Source of the DNA: SIG452 sp045541975
Lineage (GTDB): Bacteria; Bacillota; Clostridia; UMGS1840
Direction of reading: 5' to 3'
NCBI GenBank assembly: GCA_045541975.1
Contig: JAZQKB010000036.1
Location: 15,716 to 79,715, forward strand
DNA: 64,000 bases
The notes beneath the pieces are model-generated. The model was not told where the DNA came from. It did not search any database and saw only the letters and a list, made by a program, of their open reading frames with translations. The translations under genes and the position numbers were made by a program. The first letter of the stretch is position 1. Every line of letters starts with the position of its first letter. This document shows, in pieces, positions 24,579 through 33,452 of the stretch.

Positions 24579-24610
24579 AAAAGACGAAATTTTTGAAAAT
24601 TTCGTCTTTT
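24579..24610. terminator. Intrinsic terminator between rodA and guaA
   Basis: AAAAGACGAAATTTTT and AAAATTTCGTCTTTT form a stem with A/T tracts on both sides, between two minus-strand genes. Confidence 0.7.
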
Positions 24611-24637
24611 CAATCATCCAAAAATCAAGGTGCAGAA

Positions 24638-24746
24638 AAATCGGCGAGAATGAATCAACTGAGCCCGCAGGGGTTATCCGAAGGCGTACACAGGTACGCC
24701 GAGTGACGAAGTTGGTTCATATTAACAGCGGTCTCGATGATTTTTC
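24638..24746 (-). repeat. Palindromic element PE-8
   Basis: Arms GAATCAACT and AGTTGGTTC pair. Core CCCGCAGGGGTTATCCGAAG is followed by GGCGTAC-ACAG-GTACGCC. The outer AAAATCGGCGAGA and TCTCGATGATTTT also pair, which resembles the outer arm of the copy at 6338-6432. It lies directly downstream of rodA. Confidence 0.8.
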
Positions 24747-24753
24747 AAGCTGT

Positions 24754-25863
24754 TTATATAAAACTCAAATTTTTGTTCTTCATTTTCACATTCAGTACCA
24801 GTCCGATTGCTATCAGATTAGTCACCATAGAAGAACCGCCATAGCTTAGAAACGGCAAAGTGATGCCGGTGACGGGGGTTAAGCCGATGGTCATGCCGAT
24901 ATTTTCAAAGGACTGGACCAAAAACATGGTGCCAACGCCAATGGCGATGAAGGAGCCTAAATGGTCTTTGGCTTTGGTTGCGATATAAAAACAACGGAAC
25001 ACGATAAAACAGATGAGTCCCAAAATGAGTAAGGCACCCAAAAAACCCAATTCTTCGCAGGCAACGGCAAAGATAAAGTCGGTATGCTTGGCAGGAAGAA
25101 AACTGTTTTGCGTTAAAATACCGTTATAGAGACCCTGTCCGAAGACCTTCCCAGCTCCAACGGCAGTTTTGGACTGCATCACCTGATAGCCGGAAAACTG
25201 GGCATCCAGCTCCGGATTTAAGAAGGTTAAAATTCGGTTTTTCTGATATTCTTTAAACACAAAGAACCACAAAACGGGAACGGTAACAGCCACCGCCGCA
25301 AAAGCGGTGACAATATACTTCCAGCTGATTTTTGCCACGAAAATCATCGCCAAGAAAATGAAGACAAAAACCATAGTGGTTCCAAAGTCAGGCTGGAGCA
25401 TAATGAGGGTGACCAGTACGGCAATGTGCGCCAAGGCACAAAGCACCACGGGAAGCTCGTTGATGCGGTCTTTGAATTTGTCCAGCTGATAGCCAAAGGA
25501 CAAAATGAAGCCGATTTTCACAATTTCTGCCGGCTGAATGCCGATGGGACCAAACCGAATCCAGCTATTGCCTCCAACTTCTTCCGCACCGGTACCGACT
25601 AACAGCACCAGCACCAGTAAAAATACGTCAACCCCAATGATATAAAGGTATTTGGAGGCTAAAAATTCGTAATCCAAAAAGGCTAAAAACAAACAGCAGA
25701 CAAGTCCTAACAAAAATGCGCCCGTCTGGATAATGACCTGGCTTTTGCTCCCGAAGGAAGCGGTTGCTGAGGACACCAAAAAGATCCCGATGACACACAA
25801 GATGCAAACGGCACTAATGAGTGGAATATCCAGATTTCTAAGCATTTGTTTTAACTTTTGCAT
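24754..25863 (-). CDS. rodA: Rod-shape SEDS peptidoglycan polymerase RodA
   Basis: 369 aa, about ten TM helices. SEDS signatures include FGPIGIQPAEIVKIGFIL, the loop LPAKHTDFIFAVACEELGF and the C-terminal TGITLPFLSYGGSSM. RodA polymerises glycan strands for lateral wall growth with a class B PBP. Length and LPAKHTDFIF favour RodA over FtsW/SpoVE, though SEDS members are close. ATG at 25863 lies 17 bp after the trkH stop, so it is the last gene of trkA-trkH-rodA. Confidence 0.9.
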   Translation of the reverse strand: MQKLKQMLRNLDIPLISAVCILCVIGIFLVSSATASFGSKSQVIIQTGAFLLGLVCCLFLAFLDYEFLASKYLYIIGVDVFLLVLVLLVGTGAEEVGGNSWIRFGPIGIQPAEIVKIGFILSFGYQLDKFKDRINELPVVLCALAHIAVLVTLIMLQPDFGTTMVFVFIFLAMIFVAKISWKYIVTAFAAVAVTVPVLWFFVFKEYQKNRILTFLNPELDAQFSGYQVMQSKTAVGAGKVFGQGLYNGILTQNSFLPAKHTDFIFAVACEELGFLGALLILGLICFIVFRCFYIATKAKDHLGSFIAIGVGTMFLVQSFENIGMTIGLTPVTGITLPFLSYGGSSMVTNLIAIGLVLNVKMKNKNLSFI

Positions 25864-25880
25864 AAAAATTCCTCAATTTC

Positions 25881-27320
25881 TTAACGTTTCCAGGTTTTGC
25901 GGGCAAATAACACCAGCATGGGGAAAATCTCCAGTCTGCCGGTAATCATGACCAAGGTCAGCACCACGGTGGATAAGGGCGAATAGCCGGAAAAATTCGC
26001 AGTGGGGCCAACGCCCGAAAGTCCTGGTCCAACATTACTGAAGGTTGCCGCCACAGCGGTAAAGTTGGTAGTGAAATCAAAGTTATCAAAGCTGATGACC
26101 AAAAGGGCAAAAGCAAAAATGAACATGTAGGCAATAAAGAACACGGTGATACCGCGAAGAGTTTCATGCTCCAAGGGGCGACCGTTTAATTTGACTCTGG
26201 TGGTGCATTTGGGATGTACCAGCACACGGATTTCCTTTAACACACTTTTAAAGAGCACTAGGATACGGGACACTTTCATCCCACCGCCGGTGCTTCCTGC
26301 ACAGGCACCCATAAACATCAAGGCAACCAAAATCAACTGAGCAAACTGGGGCCAAAGGTTAAAGTCCACGGTAACATAACCTGTGGTGGTGATAATGGAC
26401 GAAACCTGGAAGGCACTGTGACGCAGAGATTCTTCGGTGATGCCCACAGAGGAAAAAGCGTTTAAGCATACAAGCAACATGGCCGCCAACACAATCAACA
26501 GGTACGCACGAACCTCTTCCATGGAGAAAGCGGTTTTGTAGCGACGCATCAGGATGCAATAGTAGAAGGTGAAATCTACCCCGAAAATGAACATAAACAC
26601 GGTCAGCACCCACTGAATATAGGGCGAGTAACTGGCACAACCGGAATTTAAGACGCCAAACCCGCCGGTCCCTGCAGTACCAAAGGTTAAAGTGAGAGCG
26701 GAAAACCAGTCCATTCCCGGGTCTGCAATCATAAAGCAGAACTGCAAAACGGTAAGACCGATATAAATAGTGTATAAAATTTTAGCGGTGGTTTTCACAT
26801 GAGGCACTAATTTTCCCACCGAATGACCCGGGCTTTCTGCACGAAGCAGATGCATATTGTCGCCACCTGAGAGCGGCAACAGTGCCACCAAAAACACGAT
26901 AACTCCCATCCCGCCAATCCAATGGGTAAAGCTACGCCAAAACAGCATGGATTTTGACATCGCTTCCACATCGGACAGGATGGATGCACCTGTGGTAGTA
27001 AAGCCGGAGGCAGTTTCAAACAGGGCATCGGTAAATAAGGGAATCTGACGGGACAAAAAGAAGGGTAATGCCCCGAAAATACTTAATAAAATCCAGGAAA
27101 GTGCCACAATGACAAAGCCTTCTTTGGCAAACATGGTCTTTTCTTTGGGGCGGACTAAGGTTAAGGGAATGCCAACCAGCAAACAGATACCCATACAAAT
27201 CAAGAAAATGAAAGGATTCTGCTCTGAAAAGCCCAACGCACAAAGGAAGGGCAAAAGCATACAAACACCTTCAAAGTTGACCACCCAACCCAGGGTGTGA
27301 AGAATCATTCTGTAGTTCAT
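25881..27320 (-). CDS. trkH: Trk/Ktr potassium transporter membrane subunit TrkH
   Basis: 479 aa. Four M1-P-M2 repeats with selectivity-filter glycines are visible, for example TASGFTTTGASI, FGTAGTGGFGVLNSG, ITTTGYVTVDFN and FSNVGPGLSGVGP. It forms the K+-conducting dimer gated by the cytoplasmic RCK protein TrkA encoded 10 bp upstream. ATG at 27320 follows GGTAGAGGAATTTTT. The segment ETASGFTTTGAS is typical of TrkH rather than KtrB. Confidence 0.92.
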   Translation of the reverse strand: MNYRMILHTLGWVVNFEGVCMLLPFLCALGFSEQNPFIFLICMGICLLVGIPLTLVRPKEKTMFAKEGFVIVALSWILLSIFGALPFFLSRQIPLFTDALFETASGFTTTGASILSDVEAMSKSMLFWRSFTHWIGGMGVIVFLVALLPLSGGDNMHLLRAESPGHSVGKLVPHVKTTAKILYTIYIGLTVLQFCFMIADPGMDWFSALTLTFGTAGTGGFGVLNSGCASYSPYIQWVLTVFMFIFGVDFTFYYCILMRRYKTAFSMEEVRAYLLIVLAAMLLVCLNAFSSVGITEESLRHSAFQVSSIITTTGYVTVDFNLWPQFAQLILVALMFMGACAGSTGGGMKVSRILVLFKSVLKEIRVLVHPKCTTRVKLNGRPLEHETLRGITVFFIAYMFIFAFALLVISFDNFDFTTNFTAVAATFSNVGPGLSGVGPTANFSGYSPLSTVVLTLVMITGRLEIFPMLVLFARKTWKR

Positions 27321-27330
27321 AAAAATTCCT

Positions 27331-28689
27331 CTACCTTAAAATATCACTGATATCGGTAAAGCCTTTATGGATGCTTACCACAATCACCGTGTCACCGGGA
27401 AGGAGCATATCCTTGCCTCGGGGAGTGATAATGTTACCCTGACGGTTGATGCAGGCAATTAAGATGCCCGGCTTTAAAGACAGGGTTTCCAAGGTTTTAT
27501 TGGCAACGGGAGCGTTCTTTAGAATGTTAAACTCCAATGCTTCCGCTTTGCCGTCTAAAATTTCGTGCATGGTTTCAATATTACTGCCGATAGAATTATT
27601 CTTTGCACGAACAAATCTTAAAATGTATTCTGCGGTTAAATCTTTGGGATAGATGATGGTGTCCAGACCTAAATTACTGATTACCTCATCATAGGCAGTA
27701 CGGCTGATTTTAGTGATGGTTTTGCCTTCGGTACGGGTTTTGGCATACAAAGAAAGCATCACATTTTCTTCATCCAGATTGGTCAGTGCCACAAAGGATT
27801 CGGTGGAATCAATGCCTTCTTCCAATAAAAGACGGTTTTCGGTGCCGTCTCCGTTGATGACGGTTGCTTTTGGTAAAATCGAGCAAAGCTCGTCACAACG
27901 GGCGGACTTTTGCTCTATGATTTTCACGTCAATGCCTGCTTTTATGAGCAGATTGGACAGGTAAACCGCAGTTTCGCCACCACCCACAATCATGGTGTTT
28001 TTCACTTTGCCGGTTTTTAAGCCGATTTTTTTGAAGAAATGGGTGGCATCCCGCACGGTTGCCACAATGCTGACATAGTCCCCTGCTTTTAAGATAAAGT
28101 CACCGCCGGGGATGAAAACTTCGTCTCCACGCTCAACGCCGCAAATTAAAATGTTGCAACCAAGCTTCTGAGAAATATCCATCAGCTTTAATTCGCAAAG
28201 GGGAGAATTGTCTGCAATTTTAAATTTTAAAATTTCCACTCTGCCTTTGGCAAAGGTATCAATCTGAACGGCAGAGGGAAACCGGAGCAGTCTTGCCATT
28301 TCCCGAGCGGCAATTAGTTCGGGATTGATAATCATAGCAAGACCCAAATCCTCCCGGAAGAGCTGAATTTCATTCTGATATTCGGGATTTCTCACACGGG
28401 CAATGGTGTTGCAGCTGCTTAATTTTCGGGCAATCAGACAGGTAAGCAAATTGAGCTCGTCTGACTGGGTCACGGCGATTAAAATATCTGCCTGACGGAT
28501 GCCTGCTTCCTCCAACACGTCAATGCTGGCACCGCTCCCCGTGATTCCCATCACGTCGTATGCATTCACGATATCTGCCAACACAGACTGACGAAGGTCA
28601 ATCACAGTAATAGAATGTTCGTTTTCCCGACTCAAACGTTCTGCCAATTTGTGGCCAACTTTTCCAAGTCCCACAATGATAATATTCAT
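27331..28689 (-). CDS. trkA: Trk potassium uptake regulatory protein TrkA
   Basis: 452 aa with two RCK halves, each an N-terminal Rossmann domain and a TrkA-C domain. The first nucleotide-binding motif is IIVGLGKVGHKLAERL and the second MIVGGGETAVYLSNLL (about residue 232). TrkA-C ends are recognised by GDYVSIVATV and GDTVIVVSIHK. It binds NAD(H)/ATP to gate TrkH. It is first in the operon trkA-trkH-rodA and has its own promoter at 28737-28765. Confidence 0.94.
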   Translation of the reverse strand: MNIIIVGLGKVGHKLAERLSRENEHSITVIDLRQSVLADIVNAYDVMGITGSGASIDVLEEAGIRQADILIAVTQSDELNLLTCLIARKLSSCNTIARVRNPEYQNEIQLFREDLGLAMIINPELIAAREMARLLRFPSAVQIDTFAKGRVEILKFKIADNSPLCELKLMDISQKLGCNILICGVERGDEVFIPGGDFILKAGDYVSIVATVRDATHFFKKIGLKTGKVKNTMIVGGGETAVYLSNLLIKAGIDVKIIEQKSARCDELCSILPKATVINGDGTENRLLLEEGIDSTESFVALTNLDEENVMLSLYAKTRTEGKTITKISRTAYDEVISNLGLDTIIYPKDLTAEYILRFVRAKNNSIGSNIETMHEILDGKAEALEFNILKNAPVANKTLETLSLKPGILIACINRQGNIITPRGKDMLLPGDTVIVVSIHKGFTDISDILR

Positions 28690-28736
28690 AGATTCGCCTC
28701 TTTTTTAAGCATTGTAATCATACCATTCTATTCTAC

Positions 28737-28765
28737 ATTATAACAAATCGGTTTTTGAAAGTCAA
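28737..28765 (-). promoter_or_regulatory. trkA operon promoter
   Basis: Minus strand TTGACT (28760-28765), 17 bp, TATAAT (28737-28742), about 48 bp before the trkA start. Confidence 0.8.
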
Positions 28766-28803
28766 GGAAATCACAAAATATCCTTAAATATCCTGCCCAA
28801 AGA

Positions 28804-28843
28804 AGAAAAGGACAATCCCCAACCTTGGGAGATTGCCCTTTTT
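28804..28843 (-). terminator. Terminator of the amino acid symporter gene
   Basis: Minus strand AAGGGCAATCTCCCAA/TTGGGGATTGTCCTT stem with a T-rich tail, 19 bp after the symporter stop and before the trkA promoter. Confidence 0.75.
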
Positions 28844-28861
28844 ATATGTGTCGCAGCTATT

Positions 28862-30376
28862 TTATAAGTCTTTTTCCTGCTCTTGCTGAATGTCGGGAAA
28901 CACAGACAGCATGGGTTTTACATCCTTGCCTTTTAAATTTCTGTCCACATAGTTTCTGGTAATTTTAATCACCAGTCCGGATAATGCTAATACCCCAATT
29001 AAGTTGGGCACCATCATTAAGCCGTTGAAGGTGTCGGAAATATCCCAAGCCAAGGAAGAGGTGAGCAGTGCACCTGCTAAAATAGTTGCTAAATGCAGGA
29101 TTTTATAAATCAGTTTGGTTTTTTCGCCGAATAAGTATTCCCAGGCTTTGGCACCGTAGTGGTCCCAACCTAACACGGTAGTGAAGGCAAACAGTAAAAT
29201 TGCAGTGGCGATAAACTGTTCCCCAACCACACCAAACACGCCGGAGAAGGCTTTTGCCACTAAGGTTGCATCGGTAACTTCTCCCACCAGAGCGCCAGTG
29301 TCTAAGTTAATCATACCGGAGGTCAATACTACCAGTGCAGTCATAGTGCAAACAATCATGGTGTCTGCAAACACTTCAAAAATACCCCACAAACCTTGGC
29401 GGACAGGCTCTTTCACGTTGGAATTACTATGCACCATTACGGAAGAACCAAGACCTGCTTCGTTGGAGAATACCCCACGTTTGCAACCCTGGGTTACAAT
29501 ATCCTTCACCACAATACCGCCAACACCGCCCAAGGCTGCAGGCACAGTGAATGCATAGCGGAAAATGGAGGAAAAGGCAGCACCGATTAACTGGTAGTTG
29601 CAAGCGATAACCACAATACTGCCGCCCACAAATAAAACCACCATAAAGGGAACCACTTTTTCTGCGAATGCAGCAATTCTCTTTAAACCGCCGATGATAA
29701 TTAATGCGGCAATTACCAAAAGAACAATGCCGATAATCAGATGATAAACGGAAACGCCGGGATAAAGCATCTGAGAGGATAAAGCAGGAATATCAAATGC
29801 GGAAACTATATTGGCAACAATTTTGTTGATCTGACCCATTGCACCAATTCCGAAGGATGCCAAAATAGCAAAAACGGAGAATAAAATCGCTAAGATTTTA
29901 CCAATCCATTTACAGCCCTTCATTTTGCCAAGACCGTCTTCTAAATAGTACATAGCCCCGCCGGACCATTCGCCTTCTTTGTTTTTTCTGCGGAAGAAAA
30001 TTCCCAGCACATTTTCGGAATAGTTGGTCATCATACCGAAGAAAGCAGCAATCCACATCCAGAATACCGCACCGGGACCCCCTGCAACAATTGCAGTGGC
30101 AACCCCTGCAATGTTACCAACACCAATGGTGGCAGCCAAAGCGGTACAAAGTGCCTGAAACTGAGAAATGGATTTGCCTTTTACCTTACCGGAAACATCT
30201 TTTGAGAACAGTTTCCCCAAGGTTTCGGAAAACCAATGTTTGATATGAGTAATCTGAAATACTCCGGTAATCACAGTTGTTACAAAACCGGTAAGAAGCA
30301 GAAGATACAAGCCTTTGCCCCAGACGAAACTGTTGATTTCGCCGTTGAACCAAGTGAGCCAATTGAAAAAATCCAT
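28862..30376 (-). CDS. Alanine/glycine:cation symporter (AGCS family)
   Basis: 504 aa, about eleven TM helices. AGCS signatures include ALAATIGVGNIAGVATAIVAGGPGA (split: ALAATIGVGNIAGVATA), the FSNEAGLGSSVMVHSN motif and YYLEDGLGKMKGCKWIGK. Family members import alanine or glycine with Na+. The gene is preceded by a tandem glycine riboswitch, so glycine is a likely substrate or signal: high glycine is expected to change expression so that glycine can be handled or exported. ATG at 30376 follows GGAAGGAAAAAAAC. It is monocistronic and ends in a terminator at 28804-28843. Confidence 0.93.
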   Translation of the reverse strand: MDFFNWLTWFNGEINSFVWGKGLYLLLLTGFVTTVITGVFQITHIKHWFSETLGKLFSKDVSGKVKGKSISQFQALCTALAATIGVGNIAGVATAIVAGGPGAVFWMWIAAFFGMMTNYSENVLGIFFRRKNKEGEWSGGAMYYLEDGLGKMKGCKWIGKILAILFSVFAILASFGIGAMGQINKIVANIVSAFDIPALSSQMLYPGVSVYHLIIGIVLLVIAALIIIGGLKRIAAFAEKVVPFMVVLFVGGSIVVIACNYQLIGAAFSSIFRYAFTVPAALGGVGGIVVKDIVTQGCKRGVFSNEAGLGSSVMVHSNSNVKEPVRQGLWGIFEVFADTMIVCTMTALVVLTSGMINLDTGALVGEVTDATLVAKAFSGVFGVVGEQFIATAILLFAFTTVLGWDHYGAKAWEYLFGEKTKLIYKILHLATILAGALLTSSLAWDISDTFNGLMMVPNLIGVLALSGLVIKITRNYVDRNLKGKDVKPMLSVFPDIQQEQEKDL

Positions 30377-30418
30377 GTTTTTTTCCTTCCTTTTTTCGTC
30401 AAAATAATAAAAATGTAT

Positions 30419-30455
30419 AAAAAAACGGAGTCTTTATGACATCATAAAAACTCCG
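30419..30455 (-). terminator. Expression-platform terminator of the glycine riboswitch
   Basis: Minus strand CGGAGT(TTTTATGA)...(TCATAAAG)ACTCCG followed by T7 lies between the second aptamer and the symporter start. The 5' strand can compete with riboswitch pairing. Confidence 0.8.
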
Positions 30456-30498
30456 AATTGGTCCATATAACCCTATTAAGTCACCAAAAAAAGATGAC

Positions 30499-30679
30499 TG
30501 TTTCTCCGTCCTTTTGCCTGAGAGATTAGCCCATATGAGCTTTACACCTTCGGCATCCTTGATCTTTTCCGTTTTTCGGGAAAAGGGACTTCTCCGGAGC
30601 GCTATCCGTTTGCAGTCTTTGCTAAAAGCGCCTGAGAGCATTACTCCTTCGGCAAGGCATCCGCCTTTCTCCTGCATCC
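30499..30679 (-). promoter_or_regulatory. Tandem glycine riboswitch
   Basis: On the minus strand two aptamers are visible. The first begins GGATGCAGGAGAAAGG, has GCCGAAGGAG (30644-30653) and ends near CTCCGGAGAAG. The second has GCCGAAGGTGT (30544-30554), ATCTCTCAGGCAAAAGGAC and GGAGAAAC. The linker includes a TTTTCC/GGAAAA hairpin. It controls the AGCS symporter. Confidence 0.93.
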
Positions 30680-30712
30680 TTCACTTAGCACAATATGCAT
30701 TTGTCTTGGGGC

Positions 30713-30741
30713 ATTATAAACCTTTTTCTGCGGTTTGTCAA
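30713..30741 (-). promoter_or_regulatory. Promoter of the glycine riboswitch-symporter transcript
   Basis: Minus strand TTGACA (30736-30741), 17 bp, TATAAT (30713-30718); both perfect. Confidence 0.88.
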
Positions 30742-30773
30742 CCCTTTTTTGACAAATTTTTATTCTTTTCTTC

Positions 30774-31637
30774 TTATTCCTTGGTTAATTCCTTAATTTC
30801 CTGGGAATCCTGCTCCTCATGCACCACAGCCTGACGGATAATTTTCACGTCTTTTTTATGGTAGGTGCCAACTGCTTCCGTGTCGGAAGAAACAGCACGG
30901 AGCATCCCGGTGATAACGTTAACGTCAATCACGGTTCCTTCACCGCCACCGGGTAATTTCACGATGGAGCCGTGGCGGGGAGTGTCTTTCCACATATCTT
31001 CGTAGGAGGACTGCTCATAGTTTAAGCAACACATCAGTCTTCCGCAGGCACCGGAAATTTTGGTGGGATTTAAAGAAAGGTTCTGGTCCTTTGCCATTTT
31101 AATGGAAACGGGCTTAAACTCACACAAGAAGGTGGAGCAACAGCACTGCCGTCCGCAAGGGCCGAAGCATTTTAACATTTTAGCTTCGTCACGAACCCCT
31201 ATCTGACGCAGTTCAATACGGGTACGGAACACGCTGGCTAAGTCTTTAACCAGTTCACGGAAGTCCACTCTGCCATCTGCAGAGAAATAGAAAAGCACTT
31301 TGCTTCTATCAAAGGTGTATTCCACTTCCAAAAGATTCATCTGAAGTCCGTGTTTTTTGATTTTTTCCTCAGCAATGGCAAAGGCTTTCTGTTCTTTTTC
31401 CTTATTCTCTGCCAGTTGTTTGGCATCCTCTTCGGTAGCAATACGGATAACGGGTTTTAAGGGAGGAACCAGATCCTCCTCGGGCACCATGGAGTTTCCT
31501 CGAACAACTTTTCCGTATTCCAAGCCACGGGCAGTTTCCACAATTACCGAATCCTCTGCCGTTACGGTAAGGCCGTTGGGGTCAAAGTAGTAAACCTTGC
31601 CGAAATCTTTAAATTTTACACTGATTACTTCTATCAT
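30774..31637 (-). CDS. ricT: RicT/YaaT-like PSP1-domain protein (stage 0 sporulation)
   Basis: 287 aa. The PSP1 domain covers about residues 10-200, with the Cys cluster GPCGRQCCCSTFL and SGACGRLMCCLNYEQ that binds Fe-S clusters in the Bacillus RicAFT complex. There it affects RNase Y activity, Spo0A phosphorelay and biofilm formation. The gene starts 3 bp after holB, the same holB-yaaT order as in Bacillus. The C-terminal ~50 residues are acidic and variable. Partners ricA and ricF are not in the window. Confidence 0.92.
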   Translation of the reverse strand: MIEVISVKFKDFGKVYYFDPNGLTVTAEDSVIVETARGLEYGKVVRGNSMVPEEDLVPPLKPVIRIATEEDAKQLAENKEKEQKAFAIAEEKIKKHGLQMNLLEVEYTFDRSKVLFYFSADGRVDFRELVKDLASVFRTRIELRQIGVRDEAKMLKCFGPCGRQCCCSTFLCEFKPVSIKMAKDQNLSLNPTKISGACGRLMCCLNYEQSSYEDMWKDTPRHGSIVKLPGGGEGTVIDVNVITGMLRAVSSDTEAVGTYHKKDVKIIRQAVVHEEQDSQEIKELTKE

Positions 31638-31640
31638 AGG

Positions 31641-32594
31641 TTAATAAATCCTTTCTTCGTTCAGATGGGCTTTCATCGAAAGCAATGCTCCCAGCACCGA
31701 AATGGCGAAGTTACCGTTCTGGGCAAGAGCCTTTGCCAGACCCGTAATATCTTCATATAAGTGAGAAGCTTCTGCCAAACTGATTTTTGGCGTTTCGGAC
31801 CAGTCGGTATTTTTTCGGAGGGACTTGTCCTCCAACGAAGCATCGTAGACCAGACTGGCAAAAATGTCCAGCACTCTTAAAACTTCCTTTTCGTAGGTAT
31901 GAAAATCACGGTACAGGCGCACCACATCCTTGGCGGTGCGGTTTTTTAGGAGCAGTCCCCCATCCCGCAAAACGGTCTGACGCATGGTTTTGTAATCCTC
32001 TGAATCGGCAAGTGCCAGCGCTTCGGTTACAGAACCTTTGGAAAGGGTCAGAATTTCCTCGGTGGGAGTGGGTAACTGATGTTTATAGAAATATTCTTTT
32101 AATTCTTTGGGAGTAAGCTCGGGGCAACGGATTTTTACCCCACGGGACAAAATGGTGGGAAGCAGTCCCGTAAGTGAATTGGTCACCAATAAAATCACCG
32201 CATACTGAGGCGGTTCTTCAAACACTTTTAACAGCGCATTCTGAGCGCCCGTGGTCATTTTTTCGGCGTCTTTTATGAGATAAATTTTTTTATGAAAATG
32301 AAACGGTTTTAAATAAATTTCGGTCGTCAATTCCCGAATCTGATTGACGGAAATCGAGCGGTCACCCTCTAAAATCTGAATGTCGGATGTGGAGTAAAAC
32401 TGTTTGCAGGCAGCACAAACTCCGCATCCCGTGTGGTGTTCACAAACGATGGCTTTGGCAAATTCCAGCGCCAGGGTGGTTTTGCCCACACCGTCGATGC
32501 CGTGAAAAATATATGCATGGCTCAGCTTTCCCGTTTGGATTGCATTTTGCAACAGCTTTTTGGGAAGCTCCTGCCCCAAAACCGCATCAAACAT
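31641..32594 (-). CDS. holB: DNA polymerase III delta' subunit
   Basis: 317 aa AAA+ clamp-loader subunit. P-loop HGIDGVGKTTLALEFAK (about residues 32-48), a zinc module CEHHTGCGVCAACKQF (about 52-67), and the sensor region YLIKDAEKMTTGAQNALLKVFEEPP all fit HolB. It helps load the DnaN clamp. The ATG at 32594 is preceded by GACGAGGAGCAAAAAACA; this leader is part of a threefold tandem repeat. ricT follows after 3 bp. Confidence 0.9.
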   Translation of the reverse strand: MFDAVLGQELPKKLLQNAIQTGKLSHAYIFHGIDGVGKTTLALEFAKAIVCEHHTGCGVCAACKQFYSTSDIQILEGDRSISVNQIRELTTEIYLKPFHFHKKIYLIKDAEKMTTGAQNALLKVFEEPPQYAVILLVTNSLTGLLPTILSRGVKIRCPELTPKELKEYFYKHQLPTPTEEILTLSKGSVTEALALADSEDYKTMRQTVLRDGGLLLKNRTAKDVVRLYRDFHTYEKEVLRVLDIFASLVYDASLEDKSLRKNTDWSETPKISLAEASHLYEDITGLAKALAQNGNFAISVLGALLSMKAHLNEERIY

Positions 32595-32604
32595 TGTTTT
32601 TTGC

Positions 32605-32833
32605 TCCTCGTCTTTCTTAGGATAATCGATATTCTACATTATCCGACTCTGTTAAAACACAGCTCTTCTAAAAATATTTCAATCCTCGTCTTTCTTAGGA
32701 TAATCAAAATTCTACATCCTTCGACTCTGTTAAAACACCGCTTTTCTAAAAAATTTGCTCCTCGTCTTTCTTAGGATAATCGAAATTCTACATTATCCGA
32801 CTCTGTTAAAACACCGCTCTTCTAAAAAATTAA
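32605..32833. repeat. Three tandem copies of the holB leader
   Basis: Units start at 32605, 32683 and 32759 (78, 76 and 75 bp). In minus-strand reading each contains TTTTAACAGAGTCG, TGTAGAAT, then TTATCCTAAGAAAGACGAGG with a Shine-Dalgarno-like AGGAG or AGGAT. Only the copy at 32605-32682 abuts the holB start codon. Confidence 0.9.
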
Positions 32834-32846
32834 TCCTCAAATTTTT

Positions 32847-32955
32847 AATGAATCGTGAAGAACGAAGAATGAAAAATTATGGTGGCAGGTAAAGCCTGCA
32901 TCATATTATGCGCCTATCGGACGCCACCGCAATTATTCATTTTTCACGATTCATT
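32847..32955. repeat. MITE-like element M-1
   Basis: Perfect 13-bp terminal inverted repeats AATGAATCGTGAA/TTCACGATTCATT. The interior has GGTGGCAGG...CCTGCATCATATTATGCGCC. It is related to elements at 57987-58061 and 60461-60569. Its right end supplies the ybeY stop codon. Confidence 0.85.
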
Positions 32956-33442
32956 CTTCCGCAAATTTTGTTAAAGACAAAATTTGCTTCTCTTTGGCAC
33001 GCATTATGACTTTATCCTCGTCCACCATATGGTCGTAACCAAACAAATGGAGTAAGCCATGAAGGGTTAAATAGCATAATTCCCTTTGGTAGGTGTGGCC
33101 GTATTCTTCTGCTTGCGACACGATTTTCTCGTGGGAAAGCATCAAGTCCCCCAGCACCACCAGTCCCGTTTCGGGGTCAAAATCGTATTCCTGCAGTTCT
33201 TCCAGAAGCACTTCAGGTTCTTTGTAAAATAACATGGGAAAAGACAGCACATCGGTGGGTTTATCAATGTCCCTTTGCTCACGGTTAATCTGACGGATGG
33301 TTTCATTATCCGTCACCGTAACGGTCAAAAGCACTTCAAATGCGGGATTTAAAATATCCAGACACTGATTTAAAAATGCAGTTAACTCATCCTCACGGGA
33401 AAACACGTCTTCCACTTCGTTATAAAACTCTATTTTATGCAT
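32951..33442 (-). CDS. ybeY: Endoribonuclease YbeY (rRNA maturation)
   Basis: 163 aa. The zinc motif HGLLHLFGYDH is near residue 125, with the conserved Arg-containing NREQRDIDKPTDVLSFPM upstream; both are diagnostic. YbeY processes 16S rRNA 3' ends and takes part in ribosome quality control. ATG at 33442 lies 10 bp after degV. The last codons run into the MITE-like repeat, whose terminal sequence provides the TGA, so the final residues (FAEE) may differ from the ancestral end. Confidence 0.92.
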   Translation of the reverse strand: MHKIEFYNEVEDVFSREDELTAFLNQCLDILNPAFEVLLTVTVTDNETIRQINREQRDIDKPTDVLSFPMLFYKEPEVLLEELQEYDFDPETGLVVLGDLMLSHEKIVSQAEEYGHTYQRELCYLTLHGLLHLFGYDHMVDEDKVIMRAKEKQILSLTKFAEE

Positions 33443-33452
33443 GGTGATCCTC

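Noticed and set aside
30399..30677. A 92-codon minus-strand open frame upstream of the AGCS symporter
   Set aside because: It coincides with the tandem glycine riboswitch and its terminator.
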